Source of the DNA: Globodera rostochiensis
Taxonomy: Eukaryota; Nematoda; Chromadorea; Rhabditida; Heteroderidae
DNA: 64,000 bases
Reading direction: 5' to 3'
Assembly (NCBI GenBank): GCA_018350325.1
Contig: JAEVLN010000035.1
Coordinates: 88,007 to 152,006, forward strand
Below are positions 38,668 to 49,752 of this stretch, one piece after another. The notes beneath the pieces are model-generated. The model was given only the letters and a program-made list of their open reading frames with translations. It ran no database searches and was not told where the DNA came from. Positions within the stretch are counted from its first letter, which is position 1. Every line of letters starts with the position of its first letter. The translations under genes were made by a program, and so were the position numbers.

Positions 38668-38817
38668 ACCTTAAGCGGAAAAAATCGCCACTTTAGTCAC
38701 ACCAATTAAAGAAAGAGCAATGAGGAGAACCTGCAAAATAGGCATGCACCTGTTTAACAAGAAACCATTTTCCCAATCAAATGGTTGCGCCACAACGCAA
38801 GAGAAAAAGGAATGATA
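38668..38817 (-). CDS. Exon-like frame with a membrane helix
   Basis: The minus strand is open from about 38826 to a TAA near 38672. It reads CVVAQPFDWENGFLLNRC, then a hydrophobic segment (PILQVLLIALSLIGV) and TKVAIFSA. The DNA is clearly GC-richer than both flanks. The order of a cysteine-bearing polar segment followed by a membrane helix suggests a membrane-protein exon. Splice edges are not clear (a CAG lies at 38733-38731 inside the frame). No family is recognised. Confidence 0.3.
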
Positions 38818-38820
38818 TAA

Positions 38821-39113
38821 AAATTATGCGTCTTACCACATAAATGGACTCTTGTCATTGGAATAAAATAGAAAACAAACTAAAAATATTAAATCACGTA
38901 TCTGCAGAAATTCTTATAAATTTATTGTTATACTGAAGATATTAAAATAAAAATTATATAATATTTTCAAAAACATATGATCGTCCCAGAAATAATAATT
39001 AATTAACGAAAATTCATAAAATTAGCTATGTAGAATTCGATAAAAATATAATATAATATTTGTAACATCGAAAGAAAAATTATGCGTCTTACCATAAATG
39101 GACTCTTGTCATT
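38821..39113. repeat. Pair of 37-39 bp direct repeats carrying a donor-like site
   Basis: AAATTATGCGTCTTACC followed by ATAAATGGACTCTTGTCATT occurs at 38821-38859 (with two extra bases) and 39077-39113. On the minus strand each copy reads ATGACAAGAGTCCATTTATG followed closely by GTAAGA, that is, a short exon end plus a strong donor. Confidence 0.75.
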
Positions 39114-41623
39114 AATTTAAAAGTACGTATTTTTAATATAAACATTATTGTATTTTAAAATTTATTTGCAGAAAGTTAGCTCCAGTTTTCTTTTAGATCA
39201 AATTTTTTTATTTCCGGTGTAATAATTCCAAACTTAAATCTATCTTGTTGGTATTTAATGTAAGATGCACTTAGCATTCATTTATGATAACATCCATTGC
39301 CACACATGTAGTAATAGTGTTTTTTTGGTTTGATCCACGTGACAACATTCTTCGTTCTTCCATAAACCGTGCAAACTTTGGAAAGAGTGAATGAATGATC
39401 TTTGTTTCATTGTATGCAATTTATTTACAATTATATTATTTTTTCTCATGTTTGATTATGTACATTTTTTGTTTTTTCTAGATATAATATTTATTTATGT
39501 TTTAAAGTGGCTTTATCTAATTCAAAATAGTGGAAATCGATTTAATTATTATTTTGAAAATTGTAATCTTCAATTGTATGTAATTATCTAGAAAATTTAT
39601 TATTATTTTGATAATTTTACGGATTTATTTTAGTAAACTTGTTTACAAATACAAGTTTAGACTCTGTGGCGGCGACGCTCTGCTCAAGGGTACGCATATG
39701 TAAACATTTATTTTGTTTTCCTAAAATAAAATAATATTTTTATCTTTGTAAATAATGCATAAATTATGATTAGCGAATGTAATATTTTATTTTATTTACT
39801 TTGTTATTTTAAATAATACGTAATTTGATATCACAAATATTAAATTTTATTGTCACCAACTTCGTTGGACCGCCTCTACCGGGCCCGCGTTAAAATCAAA
39901 AATTTGGTAAACATCTAAAGAATTTAGTGTTAAAATAAAATGATATTTATTATTTTGACCTTTTTTTTGCTATTTTAATCTTGTAAGAAAATCTCTTGGT
40001 CTAATAAAATTGTCGTTTATTTCAAATTTTGTGTTTAAACCTTTATTATTAATTTATAAGTTTATTAAGAAACTGAACGTAGATTTATGTAGCATATGAT
40101 GAGGTTTTTATTACTTTTCACGAATTTATATAAATTTGCAAATTTTTACTTACTTTATTGATCAATTGTATTCTCGCACTTGCGATTTGATCAAAGAAAT
40201 TGTTTTCTGATGGTTTGTATTGCATTTTTACTAAGTATTTAATATGATTAATGTTGAATAAAATTTTTTAAATACAATTTGGTTTCTATTTTTTCATTTC
40301 ATTTAATTTTATATTTAAATTTTTTTTAAGTTATTATAACTCTTAAAAATTTTTGAATTTACTGATATTATATTGCACATCTTTTCTTTAACGAAATTAA
40401 TTTGAATGGATGCAATAATTTTATATCCGGGTTAATTTTTCGGAAACCGTTATTTCTACTTATTTTTTGACTGTTATAGCATTATAGTAATTGTTTTAAT
40501 TTGTAATTCTGTAAAGCTCAAATGAAATAAACAAAACTAAGAAAAATATAATCATAAAAAATTATATAAATAATAACTAGAGCAAAGACAGTTTTGATGC
40601 AGAGCAGAGTGTCATTTAATAAACAAACTTTGGTAAATAAATAACTTTAACATAGAAATCAAAAGAATTAAAACATAAAATACTTTAAAATTAAATAGTC
40701 ATTTTTTTTTGATTATAAAAAATTGAAAACAAAAATTATTAGCCCCAGAGAGAAGAGCATCTCACAAGATTGTAGAATGATGCGTCCCACCCTCTATGCC
40801 TATTCATTCATTTCCGTTGTCCTGGTTCATTTTGAATCTTCGTAGCGACTTTCTTAATTAAAAAGAATGCAATATAACACAAATAACAATACAACAAATA
40901 TGGAATTAATAATGATCTTGAAATACTAGATACCTTGTATGAAAGATATTTGAATTAAAAATAAATTATTTTAACTTAGCAAAAGGAATTTTTTTGTTAT
41001 AAAAATAAATCATCTAATTTTCCTTTGAGGAAATCCGGGTTGGAATTCTTTGGTACTTCAGCAATATAAAAAATATTCTACTATTTAATATATAATATAC
41101 ACAGTGATGCCGATTAGAAACGACAGCATGGACAAATACTAGAGGCTTTTAAAATAAATTTATTTCTTAACAATAAAATTTTACGTACAAAATACGAGGC
41201 TTCTCTAATTTATATTATGAGATGTAATTTTTATCAATGCAAAAATATTTAAAATTTGTATTAATAAAATAAATTATTAAAAAGCATTCTTAAAAATGGC
41301 AAACATTGCGTTGAAATACCAAAATTAATAGAAAGCAAATTAATATAAAAAAATAAAAAATATTTTTACTCAACAGATTAAATGTTAGCTCAAGAGTTAA
41401 AATTTTTTATCAATTCAAACAAGTGTTTAAAACCCAAGATGATAAAAGTAATTCGCGTTGCAGTGGCAATAACTCTTTTATTTGACTATTACAGGCTGTC
41501 AGCACATTGAAGATATTATAATTAAGGAAGTTTTAATGAATATACTGAGCTTTAGGTTTTTATTTACTAATTCTGCAGATTATTTATACAAGTGCACTAA
41601 ATTATCTTGTAATAATGTTTATA
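39114..41623. other. AT-rich DNA with weak islands
   Basis: Three islands are visible. At 39284-39394 (plus) there is a 36-codon ATG frame containing FDPRDNILRSSINRANFG. At 39655-39700 a GC-rich patch reads MRTLEQSVAATESKL on the minus strand before a GTATTT. At 40741-40845 a plus-strand frame contains REKSISQDCRMMRPTLYAY. All are unidentified, and several are open on both strands. The plus strand changes from A-rich to T-rich near 39150 and back near 40510. Confidence 0.35.
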
Positions 41624-42237
41624 ATCATGGCATTTATAAATACAATGAAGTTGTTAATTAATCTTTTATTTAAATATTATTCTCATTCGTATTTGTACAA
41701 TTAACTTTTTCTTATTCTGCTACCTTAACTGCCATATATATAACGATATTTTATTATTAAAAGTTTTTGAAACAGTTTTAATCAAAAGATATTTAATATT
41801 AAAAAATAATAGGGTATTAATATTTAATAATTTCTTTTAATTTGAGGATTAATGTTTTATTTATAGTAAATGGTTTGGTGTTGATATTTTAAATAATTAC
41901 TATGTATTCTATTTTTCTAATTTTAATATTTAACTTTTTTTGTAAATTGATCGGCTCGGCTGGCTTACCAACTCAGCCGTATTCCAAAATTACACAGTCC
42001 GGATGAGCACTTCAAAATCCATATCATATACCGTTGTTCGTTGATTTTAGTAATTGATATAAGTATTAAATTTTTTGCAAAATTTGAAAATATCAAAGTG
42101 AATCATGACATTTTAAATATAATAAAGTTGTTAATAATCTTTTATTTTAATAAATATTAATCTCATTAGTATTTGTACAATTAGCGTTTTCTTATTCTGC
42201 TACCTTAACTGTTATTTATTTAACAATATTTTTTCTT
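41624..42237 (+). repeat. 134-bp direct repeat pair, about 477 bp apart
   Basis: Copy one (41624-41757) and copy two (42101-42237) share AATCATG, AAGTTGTTAAT, TCTCATT and GTATTTGTACAATTA, and then a 19-bp block, CTTATTCTGCTACCTTAAC, with about 80-85% identity by eye. The intervening DNA differs. The pair could be a local duplication or remnants of a repeat family. No terminal signature of an LTR is seen. Confidence 0.75.
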
Positions 42238-42935
42238 ATTAATAATTTAGAGATTGTGATTTAAATAATTTATACCGTTCATTTAAATTGTATAATTATC
42301 AGTTTTACCTTTATATAGTAAAAATAAAATCGCCTAAATTTGAAGTGTGAATTCGTTTATGCGCATGATTTCATTTGCATCTTTATTATTTAGTTTGAAG
42401 TAGCATCAATTCGCACTATTATAAGAATATTGTGAATAAAAGCGTAACATTTATTTTAGCATAATATTATTTTTTTAAATTCTTGATTGACTTAGTATAC
42501 AACAAATTTAGCCCATGTCTTTCTTGTTCAGTCCGATTATTCTGTAATTGAAGGGTGGATTATTTAGAATAAGTGATTATTTATTACGTGTCGAGATCGC
42601 TTTTTCTTCAAAATATCACATATTTTCTTTAAATATATTAATTCACGTTTTGTAGCATACTTTTAATCCGTCTTATATTTTATTTCAATTATCATTTTGT
42701 TAATATTAAATTTATTAATTTTATAATGTCTAAAAATATTTATTTGCAAATATTTCAAACCGGAAAGGCAAAGAATCATTTTAAATAAATTTTTACTTCT
42801 TATGTGTTGGTGTGCAAACCCGCTTGAGTGCAAGCAGTTATTTATTGTTTTTCATTTGTCTTATGCGCTTCCCCGCATTAATACAAATTTTTGAATAAAT
42901 TTTTAATATTTTTACATGCGCAAGAAAAGAATTTT
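42238..42935. other. T-rich spacer
   Basis: No supported frame or repeat is visible. Confidence 0.5.
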
Positions 42936-43330
42936 GGAAATAAATTTTTGCTTCAAATTCCTTAACAAAGATTGCCATTTTTTAAAAAAATTCCCCCGGC
43001 GGCGCTTGTCGGCACCGCCGGACCTTTCACATTCCTAAAAAGTAGATACCGGAATTTTGATGACCGGATTCGGAAACAAATTTATATTATTTTTCTTGCC
43101 CACTGAAGACAATGCTGAAAGTTTTGAGAAAAAAAATGTTTTATGAGCAAAATCCCCACCCGACCCCTGGCATGGTCAACCCCGGCCTCTATGACCCCGA
43201 CTGAGGGGACGGTTTGGTTTGTAGTTGACGTGATTGATGTGACACTGATCAGAAAAAACATCGAATAATTAAAAAATCGTAAATTTAGGCTTTTTGGTAG
43301 GTTTTACTAAAAACTTTTGGGTTTTGTTCA
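42936..43330 (+). repeat. Interspersed repeat copy with hairpin and GC-rich core
   Basis: The palindrome at 42996-43021 (arms CCGGCGGCGCT and GGCACCGCCGG around TGTC) is preceded by CAAATTCCTTAACAAAG and followed by CATTCCTAAAAAGTAG and GACCGGATT. All of these have counterparts at 47282-47370 inside the hAT-type element. At 43171-43189 lies catggtcaaccccggcctc, also present at 12649-12667. Terminal repeats or target duplications are not evident. Confidence 0.7.
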
Positions 43331-45157
43331 AATTTTGGGTTTTGCCAGACCAAAAAAAACCAAAACCAAGATAAACCCAATATTATTGACCAAATTTTGT
43401 TTGGGTCCAACTTTCAGATCTCTAAATAATACGTTTGTAAGAATGGCTCCAACCGGCGTCACATCAAATTTGAATATTATTTTAAAATTGTTTGAAGGCA
43501 ACTTTAAATTTTTTTTTTTGATTTAAGCGTTAACTAAGAATGTATTCTTTACACTTAATTATATTTTATTTAAGACGAGGACCGAAGTATGCCCGAAGTT
43601 TTTTGCAGGCAACGAGAAACGAGGTTCTGACGCGCGAGGATTCGCTATTAAGAATTTTTGCACCAGTGACGACGACGTGTTCATTATTGTGATTTTGGCT
43701 TTTTAAATTAATATTTTTTTTATTTAAAACTTTAATTAAAGTTGGAAATCTGAAGCTATGTTTTTTCTAATTAAATCATACGATAAGTCAGACCGCGGAC
43801 CTGATTTATCACATCAGATCGTCATATTTGTGTTCATCAGATCAGGGATGTGATCTCACATCGTACAATCATATCACGTGCACGTATTTGACATTGAAAA
43901 AAGAACCTAACAAAAGCAAAACAAAATCAAACGAGTAAATAAATTTTTTTGAATATTTATTATAACTTACGCATTTATAAATTTATACACATGTATTAAA
44001 CCCATACTAAGAATCTAAGCGTCTAAATCATTATTAATCGTCAGACAAAAAAGATATATTTAAATAATAAGACAACTTTGATTTAAATTTAATCAATCTT
44101 TTGCCCAAATATTCTTCTAAAAGTATAAAACAAATAAATACAGGTGCTCACTTGATTTTTTATTTGAATTTTATCGTAAATTCTTTTTTTTTTGAAAATA
44201 ATAACAAGAAAATAAATAATGTTATTAACATCAAATAATATTTTATGTTCCAAAAAATTTATCAATCGATTGTTTGTACACTAAATAAGTTAATAAAACA
44301 CCTGAATTCGGCACGAGGTTGACCTTGATTAAAATAATCTGTTACAATGCCAGTATAAAAATAATTAAAAATAATCTGAATCTAAATAAATAGGCCATAT
44401 TATTCTCACAAATAATTGATAAATTCGTCAAACACGATGAAATAAACATGTTTTGATACTTAAAGAGCTTTGATGGAATAGATTTTGAAAAGTAAGTAGC
44501 CTAAATTTTGAATATGAAAATTGATTCAGTTCAATATGATTTTTTTGTTGAGAAGTTTTGATCAATTTAATTCCAGCAAAAATCAAACTGCTGTGATTAT
44601 TTAATTATAATAAAAACAAAACCAAAAATCGAACCTTCTTTACTATTCTAAATGTTTCGCGTAATCAAAACTAGTAAAAATTGTTAGCAATTCTAGTAAT
44701 TACATTATAAAACAAATTTAAAATGAAATGCTTGATCACATTTTTTTAAAATAATTAAATTAACGGTCGTTGGTTTGTATATCACTTCAAAAAATACATC
44801 ATTTGCGATGTTTGCTTTTAATTTATTATTCAAATTCAGCAACGTTTAAAATTGTAAGCTTAAGACATATGCCGAATTGGCCGTGCACCATTTTTTATAT
44901 CAAATAAATCTGCCGATTTTCATTTCAATTGTGCTCAAATTGTATGTTTTTAAATTTTACGTTGCATAACATTAAATGTTTTAGTTTTGCGAGCAGGTTA
45001 TGTTTAACACGTTCATTTAGCTATTCAGTTTTTCCCAAATATAAAGTCATCAACATTATTTTTTTGATTATGTAATTGATTTTTATAGTTTTCGAGACCC
45101 ATTTTAAAATGCGAGTTTATTTAATAATGTTTTATTTAATATGTTGAATTTTGCGCC
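43331..45157. other. AT-rich DNA with one GC island and an adaptor-like 15-mer
   Basis: The island 43575-43690 is open in three minus-strand-and-plus-strand frames (for example minus MNTSSSLVQKFLIANPRASE from an ATG near 43684), so no product is called. Near 43800-43890 there are repeated CATCAGATC motifs and a GATGTGA/TCACATC palindrome. An exact GAATTCGGCACGAGG lies at 44304-44318. No gene is supported. Confidence 0.4.
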
Positions 45158-45400
45158 ATGAGTTTGCAACCAAGATTTAAAAAGAAGATTAGAAAAAACC
45201 GTCGTACTTCAGGGAACGTTTTTGCCATTGTTGTTGCCCTTGTCATGATTTCACTGTTGTTTAGTCTAGTAAAAACAAAATTTAAATTTGTTACAAATTA
45301 TTATTCTGTGCCCTCCACCTCAATTACTTTTGTATTTTTATTATTTTGGTTATTTTCATTTCTTTCGATTTTAGTGTTTTATTTTAGCTTTCAGGAATGA
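45158..45400 (+). CDS. Small two-helix membrane protein candidate
   Basis: An 80-codon frame starts at an ATG in a comparatively GC-rich context (GCGCCATGAG) and ends in TGA. The first 25 residues are strongly basic (RFKKKIRKNRRTSG). Then come a hydrophobic segment (VFAIVVALVMISLLFSLV), a polar linker and a second hydrophobic segment. This fits a tiny membrane protein with a cytosolic basic N-terminus. The second half is AT-rich and could instead be an intron: GTAAAA at about 45269 and TTTTAGCTTTCAG ending at 45396 would remove it. No homologue is recognised. Confidence 0.35.
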   Translation: MSLQPRFKKKIRKNRRTSGNVFAIVVALVMISLLFSLVKTKFKFVTNYYSVPSTSITFVFLLFWLFSFLSILVFYFSFQE

Positions 45401-46776
45401 TAATTTATAAGCTAGTTTCTTGTTATCGGCACCCAATCGGTCAGTTAATAATATGGGCAAAATTTTTTAATGGTTGGAGGTGACAGAATCAGTGAGTTAT
45501 TTATTTAGCTACATTATTTACGTCAAATTTTGATTAATTTTTTAAGTAGTAATAGTAATTTGGCATTTATCATGCTTTGCTTTAGTTCTATGTTGATGTT
45601 TATTTTATTTTGGCTATTGTACCATTCATTCTTTTCACATAATATTAATTTGTATTATGGAATGTTTATCAAATATTATTATAAAATATCAAATTATATT
45701 CACATCAAATTTTTATCTAATAAATCCAGATGGCATGTATATATTGTTTTGGGTATATCATTTTTGATTCATTTTTTCGAATAATCGCCATATATTTGGT
45801 TATCAAGGCTCTACTGGTTGTCAGCAATCAGTTATTTTCTTGTTTTCCCCCATTTTATTGTTCATCTTATAATTTTAGTTCAAGAGCAGATAAAGCGGGA
45901 TACCCTGAAAAAGAAAATTTGCGTCGTTGCGTTAATTTATAAAATATTTTTAAAATAATTGTTTCACATAAACACAATTTCGTCATTATATGGCATGCAA
46001 AAATTTCATTAAAAATTGAAAACAAAGAATAATATAATTGTTTTTGTTCAATATTAATTAAATTTATTAATGCCAAAAATATCCAATAACAAAAATACGG
46101 AGATGAATATAGATTGTTCTTGAAATAATAAAATAGCCAAGCTCCGCTGGCAGAAATGACATAGAAAATTTAAAATTTAATTTAAAATAATTTTAAGATT
46201 ATAATTTAGCATATTCATTTAATTATTTCCCATTGAATCCGTCTTTAAGACACAAGGGAGCACAACCAGTTATAAATTTAATCAAAATTGAATTTACTAA
46301 AGCTTAACTTAAAAAATTAAAAACTCAAAATAATTCTCTTGTGCTAGAAAAAAATATTTCATAAAAATTGCGCTACTTTAATATTAAATATTCTGAAAGA
46401 ATTACTGTGCCAAAAATAAATTTGATTTAAACCCTTAAAAATATAAAAACAAAATTAAATTGAAAAAAATAAAATCAACTAATGGAAAGAAAAGACAAAG
46501 CAGATAAAATATGTACAAACTTAAAAAATTGATTTAGTATGTTGACTGCGACAACTTTAACATTTTATGCGATTGCCCGATTAGTTGCGGGCCTAAGCAA
46601 ACCAAAACACTTTGAAAGCATAATATAATTAACGTACAGTCCAGAATTAAGATTTTAAAACAAAATAAATAATAGTATATCAAAGTACAAAAAATTCAGA
46701 ATAATATACCAAAGCTTAAAATATGTTATTAACCTAAAAGAAATATTTAGTAATTGGATAAATGACACATAAAAAC
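45401..46776. other. AT-rich DNA, nothing firmly supported
   Basis: Hydrophobic plus-strand frames at 45530-45784 and 45730-45942 are typical of T-rich DNA and judged chance, though the end of the latter (45890-45942) is GC-richer. A 29-codon ATG frame at 46539-46628 reads YAIARLVAGLSKPKHF and is unidentified. Confidence 0.4.
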
Positions 46777-46965
46777 TAGGGTTGTTGGCGGTTGGTTAAC
46801 CAAACCGAAACCGAAAACCGGCTTTTTTGGCCCAAAAACCGAAACCGAAAACCGAGGGTCGTAAAACCGGCCTAACCGAAAACCGGGGGTACCGGTTATC
46901 GGTTTTTTCGGTTTGAAAAAAACACCCCTAATGAGGGATATTATGGGACGCCGTAGGTGAAAAGG

Positions 46966-47085
46966 CTGGTGTAGTGGTGAGTGGGGGTAGGTTGAACTGT
47001 GTTGGGAGTAGGTTCAGATCCGGTCTGTATTTGTTTTTTCAAACCTCCTCTTAACTTTACTGTGTGTAAACAATTCCAAAAGTTT
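46966..47085 (+). ncRNA. tRNA-like Pol III unit, SINE-type (copy 2)
   Basis: CTGGTGTAGTGGTGAG (46966-46981) is a good A-box match, and GGTTCAGATCC (47011-47021) a near B box 43 bp later. TTTTTT follows at 47034-47039. Downstream GTAAACAATTCCAAAAG (47066) is shared with copies 1 and 3. It lies inside the hAT-type element. Confidence 0.55.
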
Positions 47086-47420
47086 TTAAATTCACTATTT
47101 TTTTAATTAAATAAAATTCACAAGTGTGATTGGACGAATTCACTGAATATTTAAAAAATGAAAACTTTGTTCAAAGTTGAGTGACCCCGACTGTGTAATT
47201 TATTTTTTATCACTTTCGGTGAGCATCTATGGTGGACGAAGCAAATAATTAAAATTTAATTTTATTTTTGTAATTGTGGATCAAATTTCTTAACAAATTC
47301 GTTAAATCTCAAATAAAAATTTCCCGGACTCTTATCACTCCTAAAAAGCTTAAAATGACCGGATTTTTAAATTTTTGACCGAAACTTTTAACAAATTGAG
47401 TCAAAAATTCAAAATTTTTT

Positions 47421-47443
47421 CGGCGGCGCCTATCGGCACCTCC
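47421..47443 (+). repeat. GC-rich palindromic hairpin, inside the hAT-type element
   Basis: CGGCGGCGCC and GGCACCTCCG around TATC, preceded by GAGTCAAAAATTCAAAA exactly as at 30720-30738. It is the same family as 10645, 30743, 30880 and 42996. Confidence 0.8.
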
Positions 47444-48171
47444 GACGCTCCCCCCCCCCCCCTCCTATCCCGTCTCAAAGAAAAATAGGCCTAAATAAAG
47501 CTTGAAAGGGCCTTAGCCAGAAAAATTTTGCCGATAGGAATCGCCGTGAAAATTTTTGGGATTTTTGTTAATAAACTTCATCAAAATTGGCAAAATTACG
47601 CATTTTTGGGGTTTCGGGAAATTTTTCAAAAAAAAATATCTTTACGTAAAAGTGGAGGGGATGCCCGGCGGGGAAATTTTAAAAATGGCAATCTTTGTTA
47701 AGAAAATTGAAGCAAAAGCTCAGAAAGATGTGATAAATTTATTTAAAAATTCTTTTTTTCTCAACATTGATTTTTAAAAAAACTGAATTCGTCCAACCAA
47801 AAAATAAAATAAAATTTGCCAAAAACCGCTTTCGGTTTTCGGTTAACCGGGTGTCGGCCAAAAACCGAAACCGAAAACCGGGGGTCGGTAAACCGGCCTA
47901 ACCGAAAACCGGTACCCCCGGTTTAAAACCCGCCCACAACCCTAATAAAAACTGTAATAAAACGAGAGATGTGATTATAGCAATTTGAATATTTTATGAA
48001 TAGAAAATAGCCTGGTTAAAAAAATAAATAAAACTAATTCTTGTTTACATTATCCTATTAATTAAATAAAAAAGGCAATTATTTTTACTGATATAATTTC
48101 CAAACATTATATTAAGTGTTTAAAAGCGAAATAATGCGTTAACATTTAAAAAATGGACAAGCTACCTAGCT

Positions 48172-48442
48172 GATTTTTTGCAACAATTCGATCGGCGAGG
48201 AAGACGACGTGAGAAATATAATTTTAAATTGAAAAAGCATAAAAAAACTGAAATAATTTCAAAAACAAATCCATAATAAATTATTGCAATTTTACTCTGT
48301 AATATATTTATAATTAGATATCTTTAAGCAGCTGCGCAAATCACCCGACGAGTTGAAGCAAGAATGGAGAAATGATGATGGAATATATAAAATCAAATTC
48401 CCGAGGTCGAATAATACAAAAAAAGTTAATAGAATAAATTAA
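48172..48442 (+). CDS. Two-exon 3' end of an unidentified gene
   Basis: Exon one, 48170-48208, follows CCTAG and reads CNNSIGEEDD, ending at a good GTGAGA donor (48209). A 123-bp AT-rich intron ends TTTAAGCAG at 48331. Exon two, from 48332, continues in phase zero as LRKSPDELKQEWRNDDGIYK, then IKFPRSNNTKK, to a TAA at 48440-48442. Composition is highly protein-like (acidic patch, then basic), and the intron matches others here in style. A GAG/GTCGAA at 48405 could be a further donor, in which case the TAA is intronic. The LTR element begins five bases after the stop. No family is recognised. Confidence 0.5.
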
Positions 48443-48446
48443 TAAA

Positions 48447-48876
48447 TGTAAGGAGTTGGACAATTGCCCCATATAATTATTTCATTATTCTTTCCAGTGG
48501 TCACCGGACTTTCCCATTCAATCATTGCACATTTCATTCATCTCATGTCCCCGCCCACTTATATGAACATCAAATGCTGCCCCCATATCATTCATCTCTC
48601 GGATCTCGACACTCAGCCCTCAAGAGACGCGACACACTGATCCCTCTCCCAACTCCCGAGAAACTCAGCCCGGAAAGCTCAAGTCGACAGAGCAATTCCA
48701 TCTTATACATTTCATTGTCGGAGAGACGTCGGAGGAATAAAGCATTTATACCAAATGTCCAATTCGGGGGGGAGAACCATCAGATCCAGGGCCCGGATCC
48801 TTCCCCTGAACATTCCCCAATTCCATCTGAGTTCTGACGGTGCGTCGACTGGGGAGCACAGCACGCATCCCTCACT
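48447..48876 (+). repeat. 5' LTR
   Basis: It begins TGTAAGGAG and ends CTCACT. TTATAT at 48561-48566 is a TATA-like candidate and AATAAA at 48736-48741 a polyadenylation signal, giving a plausible U3-R-U5 order. An 87-codon open frame inside it also occurs in the 3' LTR and is judged non-coding. Confidence 0.95.
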
Positions 48877-48895
48877 GGTAGCACCGGATGGTTCC
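48876..48895 (+). promoter_or_regulatory. Primer-binding site, initiator-Met tRNA type
   Basis: TGGTAGCACCGGATGGTTCC begins at the last base of the LTR. It matches the complement of the animal initiator methionine tRNA 3' end at 17 of 20 positions, the mismatches being the CC at positions 9-10 and one base near the end. Confidence 0.7.
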
Positions 48896-49178
48896 TCTCA
48901 ATTTTGGGAACATCCATCGGCATTCGACAACAATGAAAAGATTCCGCGAGTGGGTTCGGCAGAGGATGAGTTTGGCCAATTTGGAGGATGCTAGCGAAGT
49001 AAGTGGTTAACCAAGCCTGCGGGCTAAAGGCAATTATGAAATCGTGCACGAAATTAATGAGTAGAGAAACATTCAAAATGACAAGAAGAGATTCGAAAAA
49101 AAGTCAAGCAAAAATGCCATACAGACGCAATAGTTAAACAAGACAAGAATATTATTCAGATTCAAAGGTAAAAGTGTG

Positions 49179-49232
<54 letters not shown>

Positions 49233-49752
49233 AAACGAATCACATCAGGTCAAATCCCGAAGAGGACTAATTAAAGAAGAGTTCGGACCCTGAAATTACA
49301 TTAAATTCTCAAGCAGCAAGTATGTTAAGTTCAAAGTTCATTCCTGTGTCAATTGAGTGTCATTAATAATCGTTTCCGGAATGGAAATCGCGACAGCTCT
49401 CACGGCTCACGGAGAGCGATAGAAATCAGCGGCGAAGGGAACAAAGATCAGCTGAGTTGAGAGAGTGGGAAAGTTTTTTTTTGTTCGGCAAACACATTAT
49501 TCCCCGATAAGTGAAATTGGAACGGGGAGTGTAAAGGAAGCAATACGCTCGCACATTACAATTTTTCTCGAGCCCGAGGCTTTTTAACCGTCCACGTCCA
49601 ACCAGTGGAATCACTTTCTTCCGCACAATAGTTTCTAAAGGAGGATGACAAGAGCAATTGCTTTCAATGTCTTATACCAAATTAATTAAGTCCATTCTTA
49701 GATTACCTAAAAAAAACCCAAATTGAAACCCAGCGAATTCTCTCCCTTTCTG
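48896..49752 (+). other. Leader of the LTR element with a gag-derived duplication and A49 tract
   Basis: At 49010-49036, AACCAAGCCTGCGGGCTAAA and GGCAATT closely match 49796-49822 inside gag, in the same reading phase. A run of 49 A lies at 49182-49230. Neither is needed for a retrotransposon leader. Both suggest past template switching, perhaps with a polyadenylated RNA. Confidence 0.7.

Larger units (their letters stand above)
46777..47944. mobile_element. Non-autonomous hAT-type DNA transposon
   Basis: The element starts TAGGGTTGTTGGCGG and ends with the inverted counterpart CCGCCCACAACCCTA, and is flanked on both sides by the same eight bases ATAAAAAC (46769-46776 and 47945-47952). An 8-bp target duplication with TAGGG-type termini is the hallmark of hAT elements. 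Each end carries a 65-70 bp block rich in CCGAAACCGAAAACCG, present in direct orientation (about 46832-46900 and 47859-47927). The 1168-bp interior has no transposase. It holds a tRNA-like Pol III unit (46966-47052), AATTTCTTAACAAATTCG (47285), a GC palindrome (47421-47443), a run of 12 C (47449-47462) and a degenerate inverted palindrome near 47529. It looks like a composite of older repeats mobilised in trans. Confidence 0.75.

Noticed and set aside
45530..45942. Two overlapping hydrophobic plus-strand frames
   Set aside because: F/I/L/Y-rich translations are typical of T-rich DNA. Lengths are within chance expectation and there is no splice support.
48574..48837. 87-codon frame in the LTR, also at 51515-51778
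   Set aside because: It lies wholly in the LTR, is present in both copies by duplication, and covers the polyadenylation signal. No domain.
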